Origin: DUML01 sp050949905
GTDB taxonomy: Bacteria; Bacillota; Desulfitobacteriia; Desulfitobacteriales; Syntrophobotulaceae
Assembly (NCBI GenBank): GCA_050949905.1
Contig: JBMNGP010000010.1
Coordinates: 1 to 64,000 of the forward strand
Length of the DNA stretch: 64,000 nt
Direction of reading: 5' to 3'
Shown here: positions 55,258 to 64,000 of the stretch, in pieces
How positions within the stretch are numbered: the stretch's first letter is position 1
How the letters are laid out: each line of letters begins with the position of its first letter
Translations under genes and position numbers: made by a program
Notes under the pieces: generated by a model
The model's input: only the letters and a program-made list of their open reading frames with translations
Database searches by the model: none
Told to the model about the DNA's origin: nothing

Positions 55258-55480
55258 TGCTCGAGGGAAGGTCTCCCTTCGGTCAACCTTCCCAACGGGG
55301 TCGTACCCCCTCATAATTCGACAAGTGTCGATGAGATGAGTTAAGCGAAAAAGAGAGAGTCAATTCTTCTTCGGAAGAGTTGACTCTCTTTCTTTCTGCG
55401 CAAATCTTAAGATTTAGTGCTCGAGGGAAGGTCTCCCTTCGGTCAACCTTCCCAACGGCGAACGTTCCCAACGGGGTCGT
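55258..55480 (+). repeat. 41-bp direct repeat pair around a terminator
   Basis: TGCTCGAGGGAAGGTCTCCC continuing to CCTTCCCAACGG is identical at 55258-55298 and 55418-55458, with GGGGTCGT following each at slightly different distance. Internal GGGAAGGTC/GGTCAACCTTCCC can fold. Confidence 0.8.
55354..55395 (+). terminator. Strong rho-independent terminator
   Basis: A 16-bp stem (AGAGAGTCAATTCTTC with one wobble) closed by a TTCG tetraloop, followed by TTCTTTC. It should end the third S-layer transcript. Confidence 0.85.
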
Positions 55481-55556
55481 GTAATATCCGTTTCCGGAGC
55501 TGCATAGCAGGTCTGGAAAATAAAAATAAGGCTCCATTTGGAGCTTTAAACTTTAG

Positions 55557-55853
55557 TTATCTAGAAGTAGTAATATATTGAATGTATGAATGTTGAATAT
55601 TTGCAAAATCTTTAGGATGAAGTATTCCTATCTTAAACAATAGCTGAGAGTAATCTAAAATTTGTGTCTTTGATACTCGTGCAGTAGATTTGAATCTTAG
55701 GTTTGCATATTGCCAGTAGTGTATTGGAATATCGAATTTGTCATTTGACCGAGGTGGTGTTTTAGTTACTTTTACCACCAAGACTATAAGGTTTTCTATG
55801 TCAAGAATTATGACTGGTCGAGAGGTGTTTTTGGCAAGTAAAAAATATAGCAT
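55557..55853 (-). CDS. Small protein, possibly PemK/MazF-like, perhaps 5'-truncated
   Basis: 98 residues: RPVIILDIENLIVLVVKVTK, then FDIPIHYWQYANLRFKSTAR and VSKTQILDYSQLLFKIG. The order of strand, short loop, strand and a KIG...DFANIQ helix resembles PemK/MazF-type toxins, but the match is weak. It has a poor ribosome-binding site and starts only 15 bp from the IS21 end, so the insertion may have removed its natural start or promoter. No antitoxin gene is visible. Confidence 0.4.
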   Translation of the reverse strand: MLYFLLAKNTSRPVIILDIENLIVLVVKVTKTPPRSNDKFDIPIHYWQYANLRFKSTARVSKTQILDYSQLLFKIGILHPKDFANIQHSYIQYITTSR

Positions 55854-55890
55854 TCCGGAAGTTAAATATGTAGCACCCCTGTTTCCATAT

Positions 55891-56613
55891 TTAGAAATTA
55901 ATGGTTGAATGGGTTAGTCGGTAGCTTGGACCGTTAAATACGAGCAGGTGGCTGTGATGAATAAGACGGTCTATTATAGCACTGGTCATTTTCTCATCGA
56001 AGAATATGCCGTTCCAACGGCTGAACTCAAGGTTAGTGGTAATAATGACGCTGCGTTTCTCGTAACACTCTGAGATTACTTGGAAAAGTAATTGGGCACC
56101 TCCTTTTTCAAAAGGTACATAGCCCCATTCATCACAGATCAAAAGATCGCACTTTTGGATCTGACGCATATATTTGTTTAATGTGCCGGAAGCTTTGGCC
56201 TCGGATAGTTGGTTAACAAGAGCTGCTGTACGAAAGAATTTGACGGTTTTACCTTGGTTGCAGGCTTCAACTCCAATAGCCGTTGCTAGGTGAGTTTTGC
56301 CGGTTCCTACAGGGCCATACAGGATAAGATTCTCCTTGTTTTTAATAAAGTGAGCATTTTTAAGGTCTTCCAGACTTATTGTTTTCGGAATGTCTATATA
56401 CTCAAAGCTATAATCCTGAAAGGTTTTAACAACATCAAATCCGGCACTTTTAAGGAGTCTTTTTTTGCGGGAGATTTCCCTTTGAGCAAGTTCCCGCTTT
56501 AAAAGCTTAAGAAGAAACTCTTCGTTGGAAACAGCCTCAATATCTTTGTAATCCAGGTAGAATGTGCGGCCGATCTTTAAGGTCTTACAGTATTCTTTAA
56601 TCAATGCTTGCAT
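55891..56613 (-). CDS. istB: IS21-family helper ATPase IstB
   Basis: 240 residues of the DnaC-like AAA+ family: Walker A GPVGTGKTHLA (about 100-110), Walker B LLICDEWGYVPF, sensor IITTNLEFSRW and IIDRLIHHSHLL. It assists the IstA transposase in target choice. The start overlaps the end of istA by 13 nt, as usual. Intact. Confidence 0.95.
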   Translation of the reverse strand: MQALIKEYCKTLKIGRTFYLDYKDIEAVSNEEFLLKLLKRELAQREISRKKRLLKSAGFDVVKTFQDYSFEYIDIPKTISLEDLKNAHFIKNKENLILYGPVGTGKTHLATAIGVEACNQGKTVKFFRTAALVNQLSEAKASGTLNKYMRQIQKCDLLICDEWGYVPFEKGGAQLLFQVISECYEKRSVIITTNLEFSRWNGIFFDEKMTSAIIDRLIHHSHLLVFNGPSYRLTHSTINF

Positions 56614-58112
56614 GCCTGATCACCTTCCTTAATCAGGAGATCATAGACATGTAAGTCTGGGTTATACTTCTGAACTTCCGGAAGGTTACTAGGCAGCTTG
56701 AAAAAGTTATTTTCCGGAAGGTTAGAATTTTGATGGTTATAAATAGCTTGTAAACTGTCAGTATTTATTAGATTCCGCCTTAAAGATTCAGCAAAAGCTT
56801 TTTCCGCAGTTGCCATATCTTGATCTTGAAGAATTGATGACAAAAGCTTAAGTGACCTTTTCTTTTCTGTGTAATCACATTTATTAAAATAGTCTTGAAT
56901 TGTAGATGGCAGTTCTTTGAAAAAACCAGTATATTTTAGTGCCGTCGGCCTTTTAGCCATAAGATTCAGGTATGGTCCCCAAATCATTGATTCTTTTTGC
57001 TCTCCATATAACCTAGAGTGTTTTACTATTACCTGGTAGTCTTTATTCATGATTTCTATAATATCGGCCCCTACTTTAAGCCATAATTCTTGGTTAGCAT
57101 ATCTCGGGGAAGATGAATAGAGTTTGTTGTCAAAACGAATTTTCCCATATTTATCTGCTTTTACCGGCTCTAATCTATACACTTCAAAAGCAACTTCCGG
57201 AAGGTTATCCATAGCAGCTTTGTCTTCAGCAAAAAGAGTACAGATTAATTTCTTTTTCTTGTAGTGTTTGCGCTGCATATCTTTATCGCACATTTTAAGT
57301 AATTCTCTGTTGTAATCTTGCAGATCTTCAAATTCCGGAATCGGCACGAGGAAGTTTCTTCGATGGTAACCTACTTTAACCTCAACATGCCCCTTCTCAT
57401 GCCCACTGTTTGGATTACAGTAGTTGCTTCGGAAATTGTAGTGGAGCATGAACCTGTTAAACCCTTGAGTGACATCTCTTTCACCATTTTTACGTATGTT
57501 TTTTACTACGGTAGACATATTGTCAAACCAAATATGGGTAGGAACTTTCCCCATATACTCGAAGATGTTCTTCAACCCTTCCAGTAAGCACTCTTGGTTC
57601 TCGGCTTTGAATAACTGGAGATAGCCTCCGTTGCTATAAGGAAAAGATAGGTTAAGGTAATATCCGTTGTATAAAACTCCCTTTTCAATGAACTGAGCTG
57701 AACCGAAGTCTAGCTGAGCTTCTCCCGGAGGATGATCAAGAGGCAAATAACCATTACTTGTTAATCCAATCTCTTTCTTACGCTTTGATACATAAGCCCT
57801 CACGGACCGGTCAGAGACATCAAACTCTGGGAATTGCTCTTTTAAGCGATTATATACTCTTTGTGCTGTGTGTCTTTGCTTCGGTTTGGCATTAAGATCT
57901 GCAATTAGCCAGGAATCAATCAAATCAGTATATGGAGCCAACTTACGGGGTTTAGATTTGGCTGGTGGCAGTTCCAAATTAAAGTTTTCCTTTTCTACAT
58001 ATTTTTTAACGGTATTAAAGTGGTGACCTGTTTCCGAGGAAATGCTGCGCAGGCTTTTCCCTTTATATTTAAACAGGTATCTGATATTATTGATTTGTTC
58101 CATTGTCAACAT
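56601..58112 (-). CDS. istA: IS21-family transposase IstA
   Basis: 503 residues from ATG after GAAAGGA (an upstream start at 58142 is less likely). An N-terminal helix-turn-helix (SLRSISSETGHHFNTVKKYV) is followed by the DDE core: GEAQLDFGSAQF, THIWFDNMSTVV and the Glu in GHEKGHVEVKVGY. A C-terminal beta domain (YSSSPRYANQELWLKV) ends the protein. Intact, so the element may be active. Confidence 0.95.
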   Translation of the reverse strand: MLTMEQINNIRYLFKYKGKSLRSISSETGHHFNTVKKYVEKENFNLELPPAKSKPRKLAPYTDLIDSWLIADLNAKPKQRHTAQRVYNRLKEQFPEFDVSDRSVRAYVSKRKKEIGLTSNGYLPLDHPPGEAQLDFGSAQFIEKGVLYNGYYLNLSFPYSNGGYLQLFKAENQECLLEGLKNIFEYMGKVPTHIWFDNMSTVVKNIRKNGERDVTQGFNRFMLHYNFRSNYCNPNSGHEKGHVEVKVGYHRRNFLVPIPEFEDLQDYNRELLKMCDKDMQRKHYKKKKLICTLFAEDKAAMDNLPEVAFEVYRLEPVKADKYGKIRFDNKLYSSSPRYANQELWLKVGADIIEIMNKDYQVIVKHSRLYGEQKESMIWGPYLNLMAKRPTALKYTGFFKELPSTIQDYFNKCDYTEKKRSLKLLSSILQDQDMATAEKAFAESLRRNLINTDSLQAIYNHQNSNLPENNFFKLPSNLPEVQKYNPDLHVYDLLIKEGDQACKH

Positions 58113-58224
58113 TCCTTTCTTTACCCCCTTTAAGCTTTGCAACTCAAAGGGTATTGTATTTGAGGGGTGCTGGCAATGGTTTTTCCATTTAACTGCTATA
58201 TTTTTCTACTTCCGAAGTGCTACA

Positions 58225-58620
58225 ATTTTATTTTGCCATAAACACAATGGTTACAAAGTAAAGTTTATAACTATGGCCGATCTAATCCATACCTTGAAAA
58301 CCCAAGAAATTTCAAGTGTCTCCCGAAACATCATCAAACGGATTCTCGATTCTGACCTGATCATCATTGACGATCTGATGTTCATGGCTATGGAGAAAAA
58401 TGAAGCCAACCTCTTTTTCCAGTTAGTAAACAAGCTCTATGGACAAACCTCCATAATTATAACGTCAAACAAAGGTCCGGAAGACTGGGGGGAACTTCTC
58501 GGAGACCCCGCCATCACAACGGCAATATTGGACCGACTTATACACAAATGCGAAATAATTAACATCCATGATATAGATAGCTATCGCATAAAACATAGAC
58601 AAAAAATATTCAAGGATTAG
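58225..58620 (+). pseudogene. Truncated IstB of a second IS21-type element
   Basis: The frame is open from the IS21 junction: HNGYKVKFITMADLIHTL, Walker B LIIIDDLMFMAMEK, sensor SIIITSNKGPEDWGE and AILDRLIHKCEII. The N-terminal half with Walker A is missing. It runs on the opposite strand from the intact IS21, so it is an older relic cut by the newer insertion or a linked deletion. Confidence 0.85.
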
Positions 58621-58641
58621 CAGTATGCAAAGCCCCGCCGC

Positions 58642-58692
58642 AGCGATGTGAATCTCCAGTCGGGCTACGCCCTCCTTCCGATTCACATCGCT
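58642..58692. repeat. Inverted repeat AGCGATGTGAATC
   Basis: A perfect 13-bp inverted repeat with a 25-nt GC-rich loop, 22 bp after the IstB relic; possibly the terminal region of the older element or a terminator. Confidence 0.6.
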
Positions 58693-58839
58693 ACAAAAGA
58701 CTTTATGACAATAAAGATAGGCTCTAGAAATAAATAAAAAGAGCTCCAAAGCTCTTTCCAATATCCATTTATGTCAAAAATTAGGTGTAAAAAATTATTT
58801 ATCGAAAACTGTAAAAACTTAATTGACATTCACAAATGT

Positions 58840-59441
58840 CACGATATTGATTCTCACTAGCATATTGATGCATTTGATTGAGAGCGTCATCGACATTCCG
58901 GGTGTCACGCTTTTCCTCTATTTGAATGATGGGCAGACCGTTAATCAAAAGAGTTGTGTCAAAACGGCAGCTTTGCTTTCCTGCGATGACTGCTGGTCGC
59001 TCAATTTGATTGACGACTTGATAAACCGTATCCCCGGCCCCTATTTGTTTTTGATCAAAAACAGTAAGAAAAAACATGACGCCCATCGTCTAAATCAATC
59101 TCTATTTGCGACACACCATTTAAACCGTACAAGAATTGCCCCGCTTCGTAAGGTGTCCGAATGCCCGAGATAATTTTCTTCACTTGATTAAATTCCACAG
59201 CACTTAAAGGATGATCAAGGGTGTTTTGATTGTGTTGTTCAAGAATCGCCTTGAAGTTATCCCAAAGTTGTGCTGTGGTTTTAATGCGGGGTTCGTATTT
59301 CCATAGTTTCGTTTTTACTACATAATCGGCCTTTGCTTCTTTTACAGCAATGTCGCCGATGCCTTCCAGATGCTCGGCTTTGCTAATGGTACCACTGGTA
59401 AGGTATTGAATAAGTTCCGCCTCAAATTGATTCTCCTTCAT
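58840..59441 (-). pseudogene. hsdR (type I restriction subunit) N-terminal relic
   Basis: ATG after AGGCAAGCAGGAG. KENQFEAELIQYLTSG to GVSQIEIDLDDGRHVF is an HsdR N-terminus. A frameshift in a six-A run (about 59069-59074) moves to FLTVFDQKQIGAGDTVY, then FDTTLLINGLPIIQIEEKR, which includes the nuclease motif QIEEKR. The homology stops at NQYRDI near 58845, so motor domains are missing. The ATG overlaps a TGA of an upstream frame whose last 25 codons could be an hsdS or hsdM end. Confidence 0.8.
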
Positions 59442-59460
59442 CTCCTGCTTGCCTCCCTAA

Positions 59461-59710
59461 GCTTTTCTAATACTAGGGTAGTTTCTGAATTTGCCGCTCT
59501 ATTTCTTAAGGCTTCCAACCGTAATTGGTTGAAAATAAAGTTCACCAATAGATTAAAAAATATTTTTATGGAAAAAAGCGGTAATGCATTACTATGAAGA
59601 GAATTAATGCACATTAGCAAAAGGCACGTACGCTATCTATTTATCATCCAGGAATAAAATTTTCCACAAAATATTTGACTCTTCAAAATAAATAGACTAA
59701 TATAATAAAT
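59461..59710 (+). repeat. Left copy of a 250-bp direct repeat flanking the IS1634-like element
   Basis: Begins GCTTTTCTAATACTAGGG and ends ACTAATATAATAAAT. It is identical to 61721-61969 apart from one A in an A-run (GAAAATAAAG versus GAAATAAAG). Its first bases are the end of the frame upstream of the hsdR relic. Confidence 0.95.
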
Positions 59711-61720
59711 CCTGACTTTTGCAGCAAATCTACAAAAAAAACGGCCGCAATCCCTTGATACAAGCGGGATAGCGGTCTTTTAGATTTTGTCATAAATATG
59801 TAGTGTAATACCTCATTTTTTGGCCTGCGCCAAAATTTTTTTAATATCACCAAGACGAAGCCTCTTATTCGTAAAATCAATTCCCAGAGCATCGCCAATC
59901 GCATCAGAAATCTCACTTCTGTAATCAAACAAATAGATATTTTCATGCTCATTGGAACAGGAGATCTTATTCAGACATTCAACAATTCTTTCGGCAGAAT
60001 AAAGTTTGCCGGTTTTCTTTTGCATAATTCGCATAATAGTAAGGGCTATGAAACAAGTCAGAAAGTGAGCATTAATATGATCCTGAAGTGACACATAAAC
60101 CGGCCGCGTTTCCAGTACCCCTTTAGTCACGCGAAAAGTCTCTTCAATCTCCCACAGACCGCGGTAAGTCTCAATCACTTCAATATCAGACATATCCAGT
60201 TCACTGGTGACAATAGCGTAGTAGCCATCATACTTTGCTTCTTCAGCGACTTTTGCGAATCCAAGACAGGACGCTCTTTAACTTCAAGAATTTCACCAGT
60301 CTTTTCATCAAACTTCAGATTCTTCACATACTTGGCCGCACCGTAAGAAGTGGCCTTCGTATATTTTTGAGGATTAGACTACCGAGATCATAAGCCTTTT
60401 TCAAGACCTCTTCACGCTCTGCCTGAGCCTTTAAAGCATATTTTCTTGCCCAGAAAACTACCTGCTTTTCATACACCGTTTTCTTAACTTTTTTCCACTT
60501 GAGCAGCGTCACATTGATATCCCGGGCAATTATCCTGCTTTTAATCTTGAAGTCAGTGTCTTCATCAGCAGGTTTGCCATCTTTGCCTACATAGCCTTCA
60601 GCGGAGAGGACAAACTCCTTAAAAGCCTTAGTACCACCCCTGACCGAAAAACTAAAAACATACCCGTTAAAATTTTTCCCTTTCTCCTTGCCTTGAAGAT
60701 AAAAAATATTATCTCCCGTAATAATCCCCATGTCAGCAACAACAATAACCCTGCCGGTATCATAGTTTCGTCTCACTTCACCAATGACCGGCCTAAACGT
60801 CTCTTTATCCACCGTATTGCCTGGAAACAATTCATAATGCAGCGGAATACCATCGGCATCCATAGCCAGCCCCATCTGCACAATTGGATCGCGGCGTTTT
60901 TCCTTGGACAATCCATGACTTACGAAACTCATCCGCTTCATCAATCTCAAAATAAAAATTCGTCACATCGTAATAGATAGTCTTAGTATTGCGCCCATAT
61001 TTAGCAGCAATCTGAGCGTTCAAATATCTTTGAAATTCTGTAGCAATCTTAGAAAAGTGGGAAAGAGAGCGATAAACATCCGCCAAAGAAAAGTTGAAGC
61101 GCTCGAAATACCGACTTTTTTCCTCGAAAGCCTTCTTCTTGGAGCCGGGGGAAAGGCAATCTGGATACAACAAGCAAAAGCATGATGGAATTTGTATTGT
61201 ACTCAAAATTCTCATGCCTGGACTTATTCTTAAAAAACACGTCCAGACCAAGTTCGTGGTAAATCTTCAAGTATTGCGGCATACCCGAAGTTTTTTCTGT
61301 TATCGGTACCGACAGAAAGCTTCTCATCCATATTGATTGACAAGGTTACCTTTCTCTCAGATTTTTCTTCTTCGGTCATCTTGCGAGCAACTTCTTTGAA
61401 ATGGGCGATAGGATCATCGTATTCTTTCTCCAGTTCGTCCAAGTAACCAAGGGACTTAACAGTCCGATCAGTAGAAATATTTGTTTTTGGATTTCTGTAT
61501 TTCTGGGCGATAACAAGATAGGTTCTACCTGATTCCTTGCGATACGTTTTTTTCAGATACATAATGCAAACCTCGTTTCGCCAGTAATACCTTAATTATA
61601 CCATATTGTGCCATATTATGCTACATAAATATGATTAAAAATCAATAAAATTTTTCCCTTGAAGCCATATGCCGCAAGGGATTCAGGGTTTCTGTTTTTA
61701 TTTAGGCTGTAAAACTAACG
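59711..61720 (-). mobile_element. IS1634/IS1549-like (IS4-related) insertion sequence
   Basis: 2010 bp between two 249/250-bp direct repeats. Imperfect inverted ends share TTTTgCAGC/TTTTaCAGC near each border. It contains one broken transposase gene on the minus strand. IS1634 and IS1549 elements are known for making unusually long target duplications, which fits the flanks. Confidence 0.85.
59813..61562 (-). pseudogene. IS1634-family transposase, frameshifted
   Basis: The N-terminus (61562 down to about 61240) reads TYRKESGRTYLVIAQKYRN; the middle has KTIYYDVTNFYFEIDEAD and LAMDADGIPLHYELFPGN with VVADMGI; the end (60193-59813) has EVIETYRGLWEIEETFRVTK, the YxxxWxIE signature with the last catalytic Glu. 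At least three frame changes (near 61240, 60945 and 60200-60370) break it. Without frameshifting no active product would form. Confidence 0.88.
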
Positions 61721-61969
61721 GCTTTTCTAATACTAGGGTAGTTTCTGAATTTGCCGCTCTATTTCTTAAGGCTTCCAACCGTAATTGGTTGAAATAAAGT
61801 TCACCAATAGATTAAAAAATATTTTTATGGAAAAAAGCGGTAATGCATTACTATGAAGAGAATTAATGCACATTAGCAAAAGGCACGTACGCTATCTATT
61901 TATCATCCAGGAATAAAATTTTCCACAAAATATTTGACTCTTCAAAATAAATAGACTAATATAATAAAT
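61721..61969 (+). repeat. Right copy of the 250-bp direct repeat
   Basis: See the left copy at 59461. After it the flank continues AGAACATGTTCT. Confidence 0.95.
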
Positions 61970-62002
61970 AGAACATGTTCTAATAATGTATCGTAACGTT
62001 AC
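61970..62002. promoter_or_regulatory. Two palindromes, possible operators
   Basis: AGAACATGTTCT (61970-61981) and GTAACGTTAC (61993-62002) are perfect palindromes 180-200 bp upstream of the SDR gene. Role unknown. Confidence 0.35.
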
Positions 62003-62096
62003 AGATTTATTAACTTTCACGCAAAGCTGGCAGTATAAATATTTATAGAAATTTTTACTTCTTCGACACTCAGCAATGGTCTTTAAAAATTTAGAG

Positions 62097-62134
62097 AAAG
62101 GGAAAATGATGGATTTATTTCACATTTTCCCTTT
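62097..62134. other. 12-bp hairpin upstream of the SDR gene
   Basis: AAAGGGAAAATG and its complement CATTTTCCCTTT with a 14-nt loop. It may end transcripts entering from the IS region or shape the SDR leader. Confidence 0.5.
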
Positions 62135-62178
62135 GGCCGGCTGGCAAAATAAAACAAAGGAAGGCAGGAATACTAGGT

Positions 62179-62958
62179 ATGTTACTTGAAGGAAAAAAAG
62201 TTATTATTACCGGTGGAATTACTGGCATCGGAAAAGCAACTGTTTTGGCGATGGCGAAGGAAGGTGCTTCTGTTGTGACCTTTTCCCGTGTGCCACCCAC
62301 TAACGAACGGGCCGTGGCGACCATTGATGCCGCCAAAAAGCTGGGCGCGGGTGTATTTGCTCATATCCAATGCGACGTAACCGATCAAGCTGCCGTAAAC
62401 GCCGCTGTCGATCAGGCAGTCAAATTGATGGGCGGTTTAACCACGGTAGTCAACTGCGCAGGTCTGGAGACCCAAAAGCCGGCGGAGGATATCACCGCCG
62501 ACGATATGTATCTGCAATTCGCTGTTTCCTGCGTTGGTACTGCTTTAATGTGTGCCTCTGCCTTTCGCTATATGAAGGAGACCGGTGGTTCTCTGATTAA
62601 TTATAGCTCTTACGCCGGTACAGAGGGCACGCCCGGTTTGTGTGCCTACAGTGCAGCCAAGGCTGCGGTGCTTGGCTATTCTCGTGTGATTGCTCAGGAC
62701 TGGGGTAAATATAATATCCGTGTCAATATGCCCTGTCCCGCCGTGTGGACCGAGTTATCTCATGACTGGTACGAAAACAAAACCCCCGAAGGCAAAAAGG
62801 AAGCTGATGAATGGATGAAGAGCCTTATCCCCTTGGGCGGTCGTCTTGGTGAAGTGGAGGACGCCGCCAATCTCAACGTTTTCTTAGCCAGCGATATGTC
62901 CAAATTCGTTCACGGTCAGACCATTGGGGTGGATGGCGGTATGTGCTTCACCCGTTAG
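62179..62958 (+). CDS. Short-chain dehydrogenase/reductase (SDR)
   Basis: 259 residues, ATG 12 nt after AAGGAAGGCAGG. The Rossmann nucleotide site TGGITGIGKA (11-20), NCAG (92-95), catalytic Ser in NYSSYAG (143/144) and Tyr157-Lys161 (YSAAK) are all present. The C-terminal DGG follows the classical SDR layout. It is likely an NAD(P)-dependent oxidoreductase; the substrate cannot be told. Codon use is more GC-rich than neighbouring IS DNA. It stands alone between mobile elements, so it may have been acquired. Confidence 0.9.
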   Translation: MLLEGKKVIITGGITGIGKATVLAMAKEGASVVTFSRVPPTNERAVATIDAAKKLGAGVFAHIQCDVTDQAAVNAAVDQAVKLMGGLTTVVNCAGLETQKPAEDITADDMYLQFAVSCVGTALMCASAFRYMKETGGSLINYSSYAGTEGTPGLCAYSAAKAAVLGYSRVIAQDWGKYNIRVNMPCPAVWTELSHDWYENKTPEGKKEADEWMKSLIPLGGRLGEVEDAANLNVFLASDMSKFVHGQTIGVDGGMCFTR

Positions 62959-63559
62959 CAGTAATATCGTCTTCGTTAAAAAGCTCCCCTTCTATTTTCC
63001 TTGTGGCACATTATCGTATATTTTATTCAAAAAGGGGCTGTATCTAAACTAACCCGCCAAAGGCGTCTCAATAGAGGCGTCTTTTCTTTTTCTGGGTATT
63101 GTAGCCTTGCACAGATACTTCGCTCGCACGTTTTCGCAGCTACGAACAGAAATCCTCCGCTAACATGCCAAAACCTCTGGGCTCTGTGCATGTGAACCGT
63201 GTGTGCTACAATGTTCAGATGGGAACTGAGAATAGAGCGAGTGATTATGAGAAGCAGCTCGATGTAAAAAGACTACCTCTTTCGAAGTAGTCTTTTTGTT
63301 TACCTGGCAACGACCTATTTTCCCTAAGTAGATAGGAATTTTCTTTTCCACACATATACGATTTAATCTATTTGTTGGTGCAATATCAAGGTATTTTTGA
63401 GGAAAATTGAGCTGTTAGTTGATATTAGTTGATAATGAGAAGATTTCATACGGCAAAAAGAGAACGTGAGAGCATTAAAAAACAGGCAGTGCTTCAGGCG
63501 GTAATTAAATTTGCGCATGGCAAACAGAGCGGGAAGCAGCAAATACAAATTCCTCCATA
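62959..63559. other. Gene-free region between the SDR and transposase genes
   Basis: 600 bp. It holds a direct repeat AGGCGTCT (63063-63084) followed by a T-rich run, and the hairpin at 63266-63297. The remaining short frames have no ribosome-binding site or recognisable family. Confidence 0.45.
63266..63297. terminator. Bidirectional terminator hairpin
   Basis: AAAAAGACTAC and GTAGTCTTTTT enclose a 10-nt loop; T-runs on both strands. Confidence 0.75.
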
Positions 63560-64000
63560 TCAAATATCCCAGTTCTCATAGGGTGGCTGCTGTGAAAAAT
63601 CATCTTCATAAGGCTTTTGCATGCTGTCATCCACATACTCGAGGTCTGATACCTGATTAACAGCTTCCCACCACTCAAAGCTTCTGTGTGGTTGAACTTG
63701 AAGGGTAATGCTGCCAGGTGGAGGGTCATGGTTGTCCGGCAGCCAGAGATTAAGATGAATCAATATCTTCTTTATGGCAGCTTCATCCTCAATAAACGAT
63801 ATTATCCGCATTTCCCCGTTGCACTTCGGACATAATAGAGGATTAACATGGTAGATTTTCTGAATAAGCCGTGCCCAGTTTTTACGGAATTTCTTCCTTC
63901 CAATATTGGAATCAACTATTACTTGAACAGAATCAGGATTATTGCCGTCTTGCTTCTCCTGCTCTTCCTTCTTCCGCATACCCCGCGATTTGTTGGAGTA
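63560..64000 (-). CDS. IS91-like transposase, C-terminal part (partial)
   Basis: The frame enters from the right edge (YSNKSRGMRKKEEQ) and ends at 63560. YSNKSRG, WARLIQKIYHVNPLLCPKC, GEMRIISFIEDEAAIKKIL and the CxxC are typical of the C-terminal region of IS91-type transposases. The relaxase-like HUH core lies outside the window. The ATG at 63979 is internal, not the true start. Confidence 0.85.
   Translation of the reverse strand, partial: YSNKSRGMRKKEEQEKQDGNNPDSVQVIVDSNIGRKKFRKNWARLIQKIYHVNPLLCPKCNGEMRIISFIEDEAAIKKILIHLNLWLPDNHDPPPGSITLQVQPHRSFEWWEAVNQVSDLEYVDDSMQKPYEDDFSQQPPYENWDI

Larger units (their letters stand above)
55869..58224 (-). mobile_element. IS21-family insertion sequence
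   Basis: 2356 bp bounded by inverted ends TGTAGCAC (55869-55876) and GTGCTACA (58217-58224). Secondary AGCACCCCT motifs near both ends match the multiple terminal repeats of IS21 elements. It carries istA and istB on the minus strand. No clear target duplication is seen at the flanks. Confidence 0.85.

Noticed and set aside
61970..61981. LexA-type SOS box AGAACATGTTCT
   Set aside because: Bacillota LexA boxes need four bases between GAAC and GTTC; here there are two.
63063..63095. Terminator at AGGCGTCT...AGGCGTCTTTTC
   Set aside because: The two arms are direct, not inverted, repeats, so no stem forms.

Overview
The window looks like a chromosome segment of a Gram-positive, low-to-medium GC Bacillota of class Clostridia; a Peptococcaceae-like relative is my guess, not a demonstrated placement. 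Reasons: strong Shine-Dalgarno sites with many TTG/GTG starts, a sortase with an LPXTG-type substrate, cell-wall-binding type 2 (CWB2) surface proteins, a DUF5667 protein, and many copies of a palindromic GTGGGACA...TGTCCCAC repeat. No tRNA, rRNA or CRISPR array was seen.

Layout. (1) 1-257: end of a Gfo/Idh/MocA sugar-nucleotide dehydrogenase. (2) 270-10170: accessory island with a Phd-Uma2 fusion, a SipW-like signal peptidase, secreted proteins sharing DUF1102/TasA-like features, a DUF5305 membrane protein, a NarL-type two-component system, a sortase, an LPDTG-anchored protein and a Cys-heptad repeat protein. (3) 10552-23942: cell-surface polysaccharide locus with hexapeptide acetyltransferase, two DegT aminotransferases, three GT4 glycosyltransferases, Wzx flippase, two polymerase/ligase-like proteins and an initiating phosphoglycosyltransferase. 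Two of these genes are frameshifted, and long simple-repeat arrays lie inside the locus. (4) 24067-27726: VapBC-like pair, then a minus-strand GT4 and O-antigen ligase separated by a 48-51 bp degenerate repeat. (5) 27909-35738: DUF5667 protein, MurJ/MviN flippase, a GH18 relic, DUF4160/DUF2442 pair, AAA/DUF4143 ATPase, a secreted protein and HicAB. (6) 35969-55250: CWB2 region with a GH18 protein, a subtilisin-like protease and three tandem S-layer-like paralogues. The third paralogue is broken. Paralogues 2 and 3 share a structured 5' leader. (7) 55557-64000: mobile-element zone with an IS21 element, an IstB relic, an hsdR relic, an IS1634-like element flanked by a 250-bp direct repeat, an SDR enzyme and the end of an IS91-like transposase.

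How it may work together: the glycan genes plus MurJ/MviN would make and export a wall polymer, CWB2 proteins usually bind such polymers non-covalently, and the sortase and SipW-like cassette adds covalent and secreted surface proteins. This resembles in principle the C. difficile arrangement, where CWB2 genes adjoin the anionic-polymer locus. The best candidates for something undescribed are the covarying leader RNA before the S-layer genes, the SipW/DUF1102/DUF5305/two-component/sortase island, and the tandem-repeat expansions in and between glycosyltransferase genes. Caution: frameshifts occur in at least five genes, so uncorrected assembly indels cannot be excluded.
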